DNA of 64,000 nt from Aspergillus flavus (GCF_009017415.1 NC_092409.1:5022001-5086000), one strand, 5' to 3'. Counted from the stretch's first letter, positions 1-12,325 are shown. The notes: generated by a model from the sequence alone, not told the origin. Translations and numbers: made by a program.

Positions 1-2443
1 TATACTTGGTATCGGACATAGACGCGTGCAGTTCTGGAAGATGCCCGGAAATTCGAGTTCTTGTAAGCTCAGTGACCTTCGGAACAATGCACATCTCAAG
101 TACGAAATCTACATTTATGCGGTCGATAATATGCAAATTATTCGAGGAGACATCAGAGCTAAGTTGTGACTTGGTGATGTCAATTCCAGGGCCTATAAGG
201 ACTTGGGTGGAGTCCAGTTTCAGCAAGAACCTGTCATACAACAAATGCTCAAGTTCCTTATAGTCACCCTCATCATATTGGCGTTTCTGCTTCGACTGGA
301 GGTCTCTCATGGTCTGCCTGTCAACCAGTTCACTGTTGACACTGATGTGGCCTGCATCGAGAATCAAGCAAAGTGAACTCTCTTGAGTTATACTCTCCGG
401 GACGATTATGAGGGGTGCATGTATATCGAACTGCGCATCGACCTTCTTATGCTCTTGCAGGGCGAATTCTAAGCCAGCCCGAGTTTGCTGTCGAATTCCC
501 TTTACTGTAGCTCCTGCAGTATCCATAAGAGCGCCAATCGACTCCATATGCCGCTCCGGGGGTTCGAAAAACTTGACGACCTCCACAAGGAATCTGGGGT
601 TATAGATGACTTCGATACTCTTCAACTTGACTTTGACTACCGAGTCCGCGTCACTTTCAAGAGGATTCTTCTCGAGCTGGAGATGGAACAGACTATCTTC
701 ATCCTCTATACCATCAGCCACCCCTTCAGAATCTAGCTCTTCGTTCCCAGATATCTGTGATAAACGGTTCTTTGGCACCGGGAGAGTATCTTTAACTTTG
801 ACAATCTGAGGAAAGAGCGTCCCCTCTGTTGTCCCGTCGTATACTCTAAGTCCTCCGAGATTCACATCTATGAAGAAAGAGTCAGGGCGCTGTAAGGCCT
901 TTGCTCTGAAATTGTCAAATACTAGCTTCATAATTTCGTTTGCCTTTCCATGAGGGTCGCGCTTCAATGTGAAACTGCCGGCTCTAAGGCTGGAGTTGAC
1001 TTGGAGTTTTACCCACTCCCTAGGCTCATCAACGCTTTCCGTGATAGCCTTCTTTTCATCCCAGTCGATGGCATTGTAGAGCTCCTGTCTCTGTTCTTCG
1101 GTCATTGCTTCCTCCTCGGATTCCTCCTTTGGAGCACCCCAGAACCATTCTGACCAAGTTTGTTGTCGTGCAGGCTTCTTAACACCCACGTTTTCTTTGC
1201 GCAACTGGTTCCTTGCCAGCGATCTCCAGAATCGTATATCTTCATAGCTAAGTTTCCGCTGCAGTCGGTCGAACTCATCCGCGTCTGGCCCTGATAATGT
1301 TCCTTCCCGTTTCTGCTTTTTGAATAAATCGATATAGGCTATGCGATCATCCCGTCGTTCTTTGATATAGTCCCAGGTCCAGCGCCTATTGCGTTCATGA
1401 ATTTTGCTGAGGACGGCGTTTCCAGCAAACTTAAACCAAGCCCGGGGGTCCTCTTTCGGGCGGCACTTCGGCTGGAATTTCTTATACTCTTGATGACGAA
1501 TGAAGTAGTGGAAGAGATCCACGAGCATCAATGCATCTCGGTATTGGTCATCATCTAGAACGAAGCTCAGCTCATCAAACAACAAACGTGCCTTGATGGC
1601 CGCTCGATCATGCTCTCCTGATTTGTCTAATTCCAATCCAGCACGACCGCTAACAGGGCGGAGCATGAATTGGTTATTTCCCTCGTTATCAATACCAGAC
1701 TTCAGCCTCTCCATCAATTCCGCATGATTTATGCCCTGCGCTTTTGCGCCCACGTCGGAACCTCGACCCGTACCTAATAGTTCTGCATCTGTGTTCCAGT
1801 AGACGGACAGAGCGCCTAGGACAGCCAGTTTGTGTGTTGTGCTTGAGGTAGACTGTATGAAGGTCGGGTTCCATTCAGAATCAGTGCTGACCGCGCTTAG
1901 CTCTTTCAGTGTGAACCCAACGGCGAATGGGTGGCCCGGCGAAGCGATCGAGTCCTCGTAGCGGAAGTGGACATTCTTGATTGAGATCTGAAGATTATCA
2001 ACTACCGCGGTAACCAGGCTTTGGGTGAAGCTTTGATTTCGTCGTTGCTCTTCCTGGCTCATGCCCTCCGCGTTTCGCTCTTTAATAAGCTCTGCACTCT
2101 CAATCTTGTCCATTTTGAGAGCATGCGCTCTTCTTTCCTCTTCTTTGGGATCATAGTCGGCATCTTCCTTCGGGGCCGCCAGGAGAAACACATCTTCGAT
2201 ATCGACCTTGACAGGCTTTCCCCTCAAATTCGACCAGGGGATGGACAAGGTGAGTTCACCGAGGTGGCCTTCGACGACATTGAGGGGGAGGTGTAGTTGG
2301 TCGAGCGCTTCGCGCCGAAGTTCTAGGTTACGAAGCTTTACATCACCGGACCATATACCAATGTTGAGCTGTTTGGCATCGAAGTTTTTAACGTAGATAC
2401 CCAAGAAGCGATTGAGTAAGTTGGCCACCACCCCTTCCAACAT
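1..2443 (-). CDS. VPS13: Vps13 N-terminal part (chorein), truncated by window edge
   Basis: Reading on the minus strand from an ATG at 2443 gives one open frame of 814 codons that runs off the left edge, so the stop and about three quarters of the usual ~3,100-residue protein are missing. The first residues, MLEGVVANLLNRFLGIYVKN, are the hallmark chorein N-terminus, followed by FDAKQLNIGIWSGDVKLRNL and the LNVVEGHLGELTLSIPW stretch. The region beyond is the hydrophobic-groove module of bridge-like lipid-transfer proteins. In the family, Vps13 moves bulk glycerophospholipid between membranes at contact sites (ER, mitochondria, endosome/vacuole, prospore membrane) and helps vacuolar sorting. 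No intron is evident in the visible part. It is divergent from the mitochondrial membrane-protein gene at 3468, with about 1 kb of shared upstream DNA. Family assignment is very secure; which membranes it serves here is inferred. Confidence 0.95.
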   Translation of the reverse strand, partial: MLEGVVANLLNRFLGIYVKNFDAKQLNIGIWSGDVKLRNLELRREALDQLHLPLNVVEGHLGELTLSIPWSNLRGKPVKVDIEDVFLLAAPKEDADYDPKEEERRAHALKMDKIESAELIKERNAEGMSQEEQRRNQSFTQSLVTAVVDNLQISIKNVHFRYEDSIASPGHPFAVGFTLKELSAVSTDSEWNPTFIQSTSSTTHKLAVLGALSVYWNTDAELLGTGRGSDVGAKAQGINHAELMERLKSGIDNEGNNQFMLRPVSGRAGLELDKSGEHDRAAIKARLLFDELSFVLDDDQYRDALMLVDLFHYFIRHQEYKKFQPKCRPKEDPRAWFKFAGNAVLSKIHERNRRWTWDYIKERRDDRIAYIDLFKKQKREGTLSGPDADEFDRLQRKLSYEDIRFWRSLARNQLRKENVGVKKPARQQTWSEWFWGAPKEESEEEAMTEEQRQELYNAIDWDEKKAITESVDEPREWVKLQVNSSLRAGSFTLKRDPHGKANEIMKLVFDNFRAKALQRPDSFFIDVNLGGLRVYDGTTEGTLFPQIVKVKDTLPVPKNRLSQISGNEELDSEGVADGIEDEDSLFHLQLEKNPLESDADSVVKVKLKSIEVIYNPRFLVEVVKFFEPPERHMESIGALMDTAGATVKGIRQQTRAGLEFALQEHKKVDAQFDIHAPLIIVPESITQESSLCLILDAGHISVNSELVDRQTMRDLQSKQKRQYDEGDYKELEHLLYDRFLLKLDSTQVLIGPGIDITKSQLSSDVSSNNLHIIDRINVDFVLEMCIVPKVTELTRTRISGHLPELHASMSDTKY

Positions 2444-3467
2444 GATGGCGAGATGTGGCTGTCGCTAAGGTGTAGGGGGAGGCAGTCTCTAGAGCAAAGA
2501 CCTTGAATATTGTCTATCCCCGTAACGCCGGCCTAGTTGACGAAAACGGGATAAGAAAGTCAGCACGAAAGCGTTCGTGGTATACAGTAGCAAGCTCAAC
2601 GATGATCCAGAGACAATGACGTACAGGCGCGAGCTCTAAGTTCACTCGCAGAGTGAATGAATCAGAGCCATCCAGGAGGTTGAATAAATGTGCACGCGAC
2701 ACCAATGGGGCCCGTGAAGTTGCCGGGTAAAAAGAAGATTCCCTCTAAATATAGAATAGATTGAAAGAAAAGAGGGGCGGGGTGGGAGAGGAAATGGTGT
2801 GATGATTTAGATATGATATCGAGATAGAAGATAGAAAACCTGAGGTGAGGGGAGCTTGAAGTTGGGTACCAAGAAGATGGTTCCTCCAATTGTTGTTCCG
2901 CTGGTAAAGGTCCCCGAAAAGGTACCTGGGGAAAACATGCGTTGGCTGATAAAGAGTTAAAGGGGGGGCGCTGCGTCAACCTCATTGACGCCGGGTGGGC
3001 ATCGCCAAGCAGTGACGTCGGTTGTCCTTCCATGGCTGGACCCCATGCCTTCTTGGCCGCATTCATTCAGCTCTGTACTCCGTACTTACTGTAGGGTTAC
3101 AGCCCTGCCTCGTGGTGATTTGACCTGCCTGAACTGTCCCGATCCCGGCCGATGTCGGGCCTGAGGCATCAGTATGACACCTGCGGGGTTGGTAGCTATG
3201 GCTTCCCCGAGCAAGTCATTACCGCACCTCATAATATCACCTCAGTTATTCGCTGTCTCCAGGATCGTTCGTCTCCTCGGCCTTTCATCTCCACTCCCAC
3301 GAGTTCATCTCGACCAATTTCTGGGTGAATACCCTCATCTCCACTCTTATACCTTTTCTTCCTTACTTTCCCGCCTCAATTGGGTTTGTCTACCCCCCCG
3401 TACATCTATCCGGGCCTTCCAGTCATCGTTGCTAACCCGGCATCGGAAAAAAAATCAGCTGCCTTAG
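2444..3467. promoter_or_regulatory. Divergent intergenic region between VPS13 and the DUF3429 gene
   Basis: About 1 kb between two outward-facing starts, so it must hold both promoters. The side nearest 3468 (about 3240-3467) is pyrimidine-rich, as expected of a fungal 5' leader. A copy of the recurrent 9-mer TACTCCGTA lies at 3076-3084. Reading frames in this interval lack family resemblance and I treat them as chance. Confidence 0.5.
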
Positions 3468-4618
3468 TTGACAATGTTCTACCGTAACGTTGCTGCCCGC
3501 TCTGCTCTCAGGGCTTTCTCTAGCTCCAATGCCTCTGTGGCTCGCTCGGCCCTTGCAAACAATGTGTTCAAGGCCCCATTGACCTCTTCCGCTCGTTATC
3601 CCGCTCGCCCGACCACTTCTCCCAGCCTTGCTCTGGCTGCTCGCAAGCCTGTGACCACTGCTCTTATCCGCCATGCCTCTACCGCTCCCAAGGTGAGAGG
3701 ACTAGAACTCTTGACATCTTACTTCGTCAATCGCTGATCATTCCGTACAGGAGGGCAAGGAAGGTGAGGAGGATACTGATATGATGGCCGGTATCAAGAG
3801 TGAGGCGGTATGTGCCGAATTGAGTTCATGATATGTATCACTCCGGCACACTCAATGCGCCTGAGTGAAGTATGTCGCAATTGACTAACTGTGCCTACGT
3901 GATTGCAGAAAGTGATCAAGGATACCTTCAGCCTCAGCGATGTTCCCAAGGAGGCTCTTTACCTCGGCATGGCGGGTGTTATCCCCTACGTTGCCACTTC
4001 TCTTGAGACTGTCTACCTCTCCTATGAGATCAACCGTGCTGCTTCTCTCGGTGATGGCCTCATCTTCTCTGGCCAGAGTGCCGAGCTGATGCTTCACATG
4101 CTCGAGCCCATCCAGGTCGGCTACGGTGCTGTGGTGAGTACAATTGAAATCTACAGTTCCATTGAAGACGATCTGACGATGAGTTGGAATAGATCCTTTC
4201 CTTCCTCGGTGCCATCCACTGGGGTCTTGAGTGGGCCGGATATGGTGGAAAGCTCGGCTACAAGCGCTACGCTGCCGGTGTCATCGCCCCCGCTGTCGCC
4301 TGGCCCACTCTGATGTTCCCCGTCGAGTATGCCTTGATCAGCCAGTTCCTTGCTTTCACTTTCCTGTACTACAATGATGCTCGTGCCGCCGCTGCCGGCC
4401 GTGCTCCCGCCTGGTACGGCATGTACCGCTTTGTCCTGACCTTCATTGTCGGTGCCAGCATTGTCGCCAGCTTGATCGGTCGTGAGCAGATCGCCAACAC
4501 CGCCACCGAGCACAGCTTCAAAGACAAGATCAATGCTCTCCTTTTCTTGCAGAAGAAGGAGAAGGAGGAGGCCGAGGCCCGCCGCAAGGCCGAGCTCGGT
4601 GAGGAGGACTCTGAGTAA
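3468..4618 (+). CDS. Mitochondrial inner-membrane protein, DUF3429/TMEM69 family
   Basis: Four exons join in frame: 3468-3692, 3751-3807, 3909-4133 and 4193-4618, giving 310 residues. The introns have clean GT/AG ends, for example GTGAGA...TACAG and GTATGT...TGCAG. The N-terminus MFYRNVAARSALRAFSSS is rich in Arg, Ser and Ala with no acidic residues, a typical mitochondrial presequence running to about residue 70. The core from about residue 100 (VPKEALYLGMAGVIPYVATS, then FLGAIHWGLEWAGYGG) matches the DUF3429 family that includes animal TMEM69, with several membrane-spanning segments. A charged tail (KKEKEEAEARRKAELGEEDS) ends it. The biochemical function of this family is not established; an inner-membrane role is inferred from presequence and hydrophobicity. 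The start is chosen because it gives the presequence directly after a pyrimidine-rich leader. Confidence 0.88.
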
Positions 4619-7600
4619 ATGATGATTCCCCAGGAACCGCGGTGATTGTATAAGCGTACGATAGTCTGTGCATAGTCGCGATGCTTGTCAGGTTGTGTTA
4701 AAAGTTCTCACTCATGAGAGAGGATGGAAAGAGATTGAGCTGTCAGTGGCAGCAAGGTGTGATAGTAGATGCATTATGCTTTGGCTCTATTTTTTTTGGT
4801 TGAGTTTCTTGTAGATTACAGGCGGAATCAAGAACCCAGCAGACGCTGGTGCTTTTCCTTTGTTTAAATCTAATATCGTCCTACGAGAGGGGAGGGAAAT
4901 AAACGTGGCGCCCAGCAAAGGCTTATATTCCCCACTATATATTCTAGGGCACGGCCAGCCCACGTTCCTGCAAAAGTATAAATAGAGCCAGCCAACTTTG
5001 GATGTGGGGATATGAAGAAGGAGAGGGCTAGTTCGATCCAGGATCTGGAGTTAGTCTAGCAACAAGGATAGAACCGAGGAAAGTCAAACGAGGAAACTAA
5101 ACGGCGGTCCCTGTAAGGCGAATGCCAAATGGAGCCTGAGTGCCTGGAAGCCTGAAGGTATGGGTACGGTGTACCGTATACCTCATCAGTTTAGTTCCGA
5201 GGAGGAAGGGAACGGGTTTGTACAAGTCATCCGGTGTAGATCCGACGGGTGATGACGTTGGAATGGAAACAGGTTTTGCTATCTTTTTAGCAGCCCATAT
5301 CCGTACCTGATAGGTTAGGCATCAAGGTCTTGTTTGCTTGTTATTTTCTCATGCTTTGGTTAGTAATAGATTGTAGACCTCGGTTGGAAGAAATCAGCCT
5401 TCGAGGTTCCTGGTACTTTTTCACAATAATAGATTGTTGTATAGGAGAGTATATCCATTCGATTGGACAGGGGGGTATAATGAAAGATATTATTGTCCAG
5501 GTACTGTCTCCCTGGAATTGTTCTTGGTGATCGACTGCCTTGCATGATTTATATCTGTCAAACCACCCAATTGGAACAACGGTCCCGAACAGTGTTCATG
5601 CCCGGGGAGGAAAGTAACCCATGCCGAGCCTTTTTGGAGACAGAGCTCCATGTGCTTAGCAGCGGTCTAGCGTAGAGGTCAAGGGTCAAAGAAAAAAAAA
5701 GAGCTACTGGGTAAATCGACGTAAACGTTGGAAGAATCCGAGGAAATGAGGAAAACCAAGTCTGGTCGACGACGTCACCACCCGCTCACAACCGGGTCGT
5801 GGCGACCCAGTTACCCTACGAAAACCACGAATAATGTCATATCTGCAGCGATTTAGATATAGAACAGTGGGAAACAATGTATCGGGATTGTTAATTGAAC
5901 ACACTTTTGGGTCAGATTGAGGTGTCCTTCTTCCCAAAGCACAGGTAGGAGAGATGCCGTACGTCCGTGTGTTGTTGGTCGGTACAATTGATCCCGTGGC
6001 CAAGGGCAGCAGGAGAAAAGGGCCCTCAACTGGGCCAAGCCGAACCGACTATCCGGATTGCAGAATTTCTCCGTAAATCACAGGGCCGAACGGAATCGAT
6101 TGTTCTGGCTTCCAAGATGACTAGTGCGTTAGCTAGACGGGGACTGAGAGAAAAAAATAAAATAAAAAAACAAATGCAATCAAAACAGGGAAGAAAATCA
6201 TTTCCACATTCTCTTTGAGTAATGAATAATACCCCAGAGATCTACCACTTAAAATATGAAGGGACAAATAGCACAGCTGAAAATATCCAACATTGCAGAC
6301 CACAACTCGGCCAAGCAAATACAAAAAAGCAAAAAAAGAAAAAAAAAAAAAAAAAAAAAAGAAAGAAAGAAAAAGATTAGATAAAATAAAGTAAAATTAA
6401 ATAAAATAGAAACCCAAAAAAAATTAGCAATAAGATAAAATCAAAAAGACCCGTGAAGATCTAAGGCAAGATATCCGAGTGATCAAAAAGAAAATTGATC
6501 CAGGGGTAAAAAGGACCTGGGTCTAGATCCATATTAGAGGGGCGAGAGCGTTAAACGGGAATGGTTGGAGAAAATTGAACACTGTCATGTGCTCGATCGG
6601 CAAGCGTCTAGTAGATGAGAAAACCACATAGCGGAGTCAGATGAAAAGCCGCAGGGCCCCTCTTCTCTCTGCGTGTTATTCTATCTATTGTCGCAATGAC
6701 TTGGCAGGGATTTGTTACTAAGAACGACCACGATGGCTGGGGTGTGTGTGTGCCAGGGATTCCGATCTGAACGAAGGTAATTAAGAGATGAGGTCTGGAT
6801 GCACAATAGTGTCCTTTTCGACACTCAATTGGACCTCAATTGATTTTGCATGGACTTGATCTTGTTGATATCACGAAACATTTCCGGCTCGCACTTATAA
6901 ATTAAATGAAACCAGTGATAGCAATTGCTAATGAATTTCCCGAATCAATTCAAGACAATGAAATTGTTACATCCGTTTGGAGTCCAATGGCTTATCGGGC
7001 ATTGAAGTCGACTGTTTGCGGGTGGTCTAGGCATCGAACTAGCTGATAATGTGGACAACAGAAATCCATGGAAATTCCCTTACGATGGGTCCATGATCGA
7101 TGTCATGTGGAAGTCTAGTGACTATTCTTAGTTTAGCCTCTGCCACTTGACCTATAGAGAGGGCCGGAGGCCTTGCCGATGCACATGTACGTACTACGTA
7201 CTCTACTGATAGTCCAGAAACACCTGCGTTCCAAGTCCAAAGCTTACCAGTGTCACGGGAATCCGGTGGAAATTCCATCGAAAGAGAAAAGGAAGGACAA
7301 TCGAACCAAAGGTCAAAATAAGGATAAGAAGCTATTCTAAACCAGGGGGGGGCCAGTAGGGTCCAATCTGAAGGGAATGTAAAACCCAGGATTCCCCAGT
7401 TGAGTAAGGGAGGGCTGATGGACCAGACCCAAGAAGGGAAAGGATGTCGGTGCTGACGACTGGTGTGTGGTCGTCTGATCAGAAAAAAAAAAGTTGAGAG
7501 AGAACTAGAAGGAAAAGAAGGCGCAAGAAAAAAGTGCTTCCTCCCCCACGCCCCCACTTCTCCGCCATGGACGAACGGGGTCTTGGTCGTAGGGACGACC

Positions 7601-7850
7601 CAACTGGGTAGGTCTTCATTGACTCCCGTAGTATAGCAAGTTCTGTAGTAGTAGTAGGAGTAGTAGTAGTCGTAGGGGACCTGCACCACAGGTACATCCT
7701 CCCACAGGGACCTAAAAGCGATCACGGGGGAGAAAATTAAAAATGGAGGGATAATCCCCAAGCTTATGCACACCTAATAGTATTCCTTAACCTCCGTGCT
7801 GGGAAAGATCCACCGTGCTGGATAAAGAGTCTCCGTTTTCCCTCTTGATG
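4619..7850. other. Long intergenic region with A-rich simple sequence, no gene seen
   Basis: About 3.2 kb between the DUF3429 gene and the glycerol kinase leader. Only short frames without family resemblance occur. A 22-nt A run (6339-6360) followed by GAAA units makes a low-complexity patch near 6300-6440. The minus-strand frame at 7039-7773 is long (244 codons), but its Tyr run comes from a GTA-type trinucleotide repeat near 7645-7675 and the rest has no recognisable domain. I see no RNA gene. Confidence 0.5.
6339..6360. repeat. Poly(A) tract, 22 nt
   Basis: An uninterrupted run of 22 A followed by GAAAGAAAGAAAAAG. It is intergenic low-complexity sequence, possibly the remnant of a retroposed 3' end, but no element is recognisable next to it. 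Confidence 0.7.
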
Positions 7851-8453
7851 TTTCTTTGAGTGATCCTATTCTTCTCTCCCTTTTCCTTCCTCCTCCTCTT
7901 CCCAACTTTTCCCTCTCCCTCGCCACTCCACTAAAGCGCACCCATTCAGTGACCTCATACCTTCCCCCGATCTTCCAATCCACTTTCACTTCCACCTACT
8001 CCGAACCACCAAGACTCTTTTATTTTCTCCAGATCTTCGCGGCTGACTACTACTTCCTTACTTACTATTCCTGGCTCTGTGTTTCTCACTCCTCACTCCA
8101 CCCGACTTCCGGTCACTTGTACGTCATCATCCGCTTTTTCGACTCTGGGCAACTTGGACTTGTATCATTATCAACCCCGCCGCGCGCCCCGACTTGCTTT
8201 CGTAGTCCAATTCCATCATTTCTCTCCCTCCCACTTATTCCTTTTCCCCTCTTCCGCTTTTTAAGTACCGGATTAGGGACGTAAAACTCTCCCACCCCAA
8301 TCTCAAACCATCACTATTTTTGCACCAATCAATTCTTCATTTTCCCGCCACCCCGTTCTCTTTGGCCCAATCTCTCTCTCTATTTTAGAGGCCAACGAGA
8401 AAAGATAGATCTTTGCGTCACCAACTGAGAAAGAAAAAGAATATTCTATCACA
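7851..8453 (+). promoter_or_regulatory. Pyrimidine-rich, ATG-free leader/promoter of glycerol kinase
   Basis: Over about 600 nt directly before the glycerol kinase start there is no ATG in any frame, and the plus strand is strongly C/T-rich. The last upstream ATG opens a three-codon frame (ATG TTT CTT TGA, 7848-7859). This is the usual look of a fungal core promoter and 5' UTR. The transcription start cannot be placed by eye. Confidence 0.55.
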
Positions 8454-10360
8454 ATGAGGAACCCTTTTGATATGTCCGACCTCGACTCTCTTGTCGATGA
8501 GCAAGAGGAGCAGCCGTATATTGACATTCACGCCTACCAAACACATGACGGCAATCGCTCTCTCCTGCAGCCGAATGAAAACCGTCATGGCGACAGCTTG
8601 AAGGATCGGTTTATTGGTGCCATTGACACTGGCACCACGAGCTCCCGCTTTATCATCTTTGACTGTACTGGTGTCCCCGTCGCCAAGTACCAAATGGAAT
8701 TCCGTCAGATCCACGAGCATTCAGGGTAAGTGGCAGCCCCGATTGATTGTACAATATTCCTCCCATTCTTCCCTCCATTCTGACTCGAATTTTTTTTTTT
8801 TTTTTTTTTTTTTTAGATGGCACGAACAAGACCCGTTCGACTTGGTGGATTCGGTTTACACATGTATCGAGGAGGCGATGAAGTCTTTCATGGCTCTTGG
8901 CCACTCACCGTCAGAGATCGAAGCCATCGGGGTCACCAGTCAGCGAGAGACAACGCTTGTTTGGGATTGGGAGACTGGCGAGCCGTTGCATAACGCTATC
9001 GCGTGGCCCGACACCAGGACCAAGGGTCTAGTTCGGGAGCTGAAGGCCCAACCCGGAGCGGATGAGTTGAAGAACATCTGCGGGTTTCCCCTCTCGACTT
9101 ACCCCTCCTCCGTCACCTTAGTATGGATGCTTCGGAATCTACCGGAAGTCAAGAAGGCATATGATGAAGGAAGGCTCGCTTTCGGCACTGTTGACACGTG
9201 GCTCATGTATAACCTGAATGGTGGTCCTGAGGGAAACGTCTTGGTGACTGATGTGACGAACGCATCAAGAACGATGTTCATGAACCTGAAAACGCTTGAT
9301 TATGACGATAATTTGTTAGAGTTCTTCGGCATTGACAGGAAGAAGATCAGACTTCCTAAAATTCTCCCATCATCCGACCCGGACGGATATGGATGGGTCA
9401 GAGGGGGACCGCTTGATGGTGTCCCGATCACCAGCTGCCTTGGCGATCAGTCTGCGGCGTTAGTCGGTCATTGTGCCTTCACACCTGGAACAGCGAAGAA
9501 CACATATGGCACAGGATGCTTCCTTCTTTACAACGTTGGCGAGGAGCCCGTAATTTCCAAGCATGGCTTGCTCAGCACAGTTGGATTCCAGCTGGGTAAG
9601 CATCGGAAAGCCGTTTACGCGCTTGAAGGTAGTGTGGCTGTTGCCGGAAGTGGTGTTTCCTTCCTGATGAACAACATGGGTTTCTTCCGTGATTCGCGGA
9701 AAGTAAGTGAAGTGGCAGCAACGGTTCCAGACAGCGGAGGCTGTGTGTTTGTCACCGCGTTCAGTGGTCTGTTTGCACCTTATTGGATTGATGATGCTAA
9801 GGGAACTATATGTGAGTCAATGCTGTGTCAGAAGTAGTTGGTACAGAATCAGTACTAATGCTGGCTTAGTCGGAATAACTCAGCACACGCAGCGTGGACA
9901 CATTGCTCGTGCCACCATGGAAGCTGCCTGCTTCCAAACTAAGGCAATCCTCGATGCCATGGAGATGGATAGCGGACACGCATTGTCGGAACTCGCCGTC
10001 GATGGTGGTATGAGTAATTCCGATATTTGCATGCAGGTATGTCGCACTTATTTCACTTAACACAATAAGAAGCATGAAATTAACTTGTTCCCTTAGACCC
10101 AGGCAGATATTATCCAGATCCCTGTTGAACGGCCAGCGATGCACGAGACTACCGCTCTAGGTGCTGCAATCGCGGCGGCATTCGCCATTGATATCTGGAA
10201 GGACTTTAGCGAGCTCAAGAACATGAACCGCGCCAATCGCACAACATTCCAACCCCATATCTCCGCCGCGCAGAGCTCTAAGTTGTATAAGCGATGGAGC
10301 AAGGCAGTCGAGATGTCTCGAGGCTGGACAGATCCCGCTGAAGAGGCAGAGGAGGAATGA
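8454..10360 (+). CDS. GUT1: Glycerol kinase (FGGY family)
   Basis: Four exons, 8454-8725, 8817-9811, 9870-10036 and 10097-10360, join to 565 residues. The enzyme phosphorylates glycerol with ATP to sn-glycerol 3-phosphate, the entry step for growth on glycerol and for lipid backbone supply. The first phosphate-binding loop AIDTGTTSSRFIIFD lies near residue 60. The glycerol-site stretches GVTSQRETTLVWD and IAWPDTRT follow, then GDQSAALVGH, the adenine/phosphate loop NTYGTGCFLL, and the FGGY signature region SGLFAPYWIDDAKGT running into GITQHTQRGHIARATMEA. An extra ~50-residue N-terminal segment precedes the catalytic domain, as in other fungal enzymes. Intron 1 has a run of 25 T directly before its AG. 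The gene converges on YME1. Substrate assignment rests on family motifs and is secure. Confidence 0.96.
8790..8814 (+). repeat. T25 run at the 3' splice site of GUT1 intron 1
   Basis: Twenty-five consecutive T form the polypyrimidine tract and abut the acceptor AG at 8815-8816. Such runs are replication-slippage prone, so length may vary between isolates. Confidence 0.85.
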
Positions 10361-12325
10361 TTGCATACATACACAAGCGACAAACGAGACCCACCTATAT
10401 ACATAATTCTGGGATGAAACTTGCGATTTAGCGTTGTCTTTCTGTTCTTTTTCTCTATTATTTTCATGTCTTGGGGTTCTGGGTACGGGCCAACTCGGCG
10501 GTGGAGTGTCTTTTTGGATACCCGATCATTACATCAGGTAGTTCTTATAAATATTTAGAAATTCAATGCATATATCAGCAGGCTAACTTTGCCCACCGTT
10601 ATTCAAGTCGAGTAGGTATGGCTCTGGTGACTAATGACAAACTATAGACAAAAGGTATGTCCCCTTCGGTAAGGACAATAGACAGGGGTTTCAAGGTGTT
10701 TTATACCCGAAGATCTCATGCATCATATGATGCACACGGCTGTCTGTGCATTATTAGAGACAAGGCAAGGTGGGGTGACCTACAGCCGATTTTGGGACTC
10801 AGGTACTTACTACTACCTACTAAGTCCCAGTAGCCTTGTCCTACTCTGCCTGAACATTGCCGCTTTAGCAGGTGAGTCAGGTGGTCAAGTCACCTGTCAA
10901 CGGCAGTTCCCCTCAACATTCCAGTAACAATACCCTTGAACTTCTTCTTGCCTCTTGATCTACTATTCTCTCGTCCTCCTGGTCTTCCCTACTTCCATTT
11001 GATACACGTTCTCCAAGCACAAGGCACCAAGCAGGACTGCGGCCATATAGTACGCGAACATGGCCCTTAAGGAGCCCTGTATCCTTTCATCAGGCACGGT
11101 TGGGTCTTTCTCATTGGTACTACCTTTATGAGCTGTTGCTGCTCCGTGGCTAACAGCTGATTGGGCCAAAGTAGGGAAGATGGCTGTAGAAACCCTCCAC
11201 TCAGACTGCCATTCAAGATGTGCTACAAGCTGGGGTTATCTGGACCTCGATTCTTGGTCTTGGATGTGTCCCATTGTTTATTGATGGTATGTCTCAGCTC
11301 GAGTTTATTAATACCAACCCAATGTTCTCCTTCAGTACTATACACATAAAGGAGAGATGGTTCCCTAGGCAGAAGATTTCCGCGCACCTCTTAGCGATAG
11401 CCTACACCTCGAGCGTCAAATTCGGGGTAAGGCAATATTGCCGGCTTTCTCATGCACACATTCACAGTGTATATATCCCTGGAGACGACGGAAAGTGACC
11501 AACACGCTCCGTTGAAAGCTACGATTGTCGACTTGGTGTAGCCAGATTGAGTGCACTAGGTCTGTAGGGCGAACTAGCGAGATAGGGTACTGAAATACCT
11601 TGTGATTAATCTCCAAGGAGGCACATTAATAGAAAATGAATCAATAAACACCAGAAAACCTGGATGGCTCGTAGTCGACTTCGAAAGAAGCATTCAAGCA
11701 TAAATAAACTGATCAAGAATCGACTCCATTGAGTAGTGAGGTGTTTCACGAGCCATACTGTAGCTTGAATTACAATTGGTCTCACAAAGCATATCGGGTC
11801 TGACCAGCGTGGATACTCGCGCGACTTGGTCAGGACTATCTCCCTAGGCAGGCTTAAGCAAGGCGGAACTCCATTATACAGGGATCGTGGGTTTAGACCA
11901 CGCATACTCGAGCAAGATCTGGATATGCTTAGGATAGATCGAATATAGAACATGAGGTTAGCATACAATTTCTCATTGATATCCATGTATGTACACTACA
12001 ATACAGCCAAATCATTCGCTTGCCGTCGCTCACCTCCCAAACCCCATATGCCAGATGTCATATGCACGGTTATTTAGTATTCCATAAAAAATAGATATCA
12101 GGAACAGAGACGAGTAGAAAAATGAAGAAAAGAAGACGCAGGAATTAACACCGGATACACTAAAAATATAACGGTCCAAGGAACTGGTCCATGAAAGCAC
12201 CCAAGAAGAAGGATCTTCATCCTTGATGCATTTAACAATCAACAAACGGAGAGGAGTTATAGAGGAGGAATAATGAAAAAGGGAGGGTTCCCTATAAGCT
12301 AGGAGGATGATGAATCGAGAACCGC
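10361..12325. other. Convergent intergenic region between GUT1 and YME1
   Basis: About 2 kb between two gene 3' ends, unusually long for a convergent gap in this kind of genome. The only coding-like stretch is a minus-strand frame at 10963-11169 with one hydrophobic segment, listed among the findings. The frame at 11606-11986 (minus) has no recognisable domain. I see no RNA gene or element. Confidence 0.45.

Noticed and set aside
2662..3066. Minus-strand 134-codon frame in the VPS13 upstream region
   Set aside because: Starts and ends within a divergent promoter and shows no family resemblance; best explained as chance.
7039..7773. Minus-strand 244-codon frame upstream of glycerol kinase
   Set aside because: The Tyr run comes from a trinucleotide repeat, composition is erratic, there is no recognisable domain, and it lies antisense in a promoter region.
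11606..11986. Minus-strand 126-codon frame in the GUT1-YME1 gap
   Set aside because: No recognisable motif or upstream signals; probably chance.
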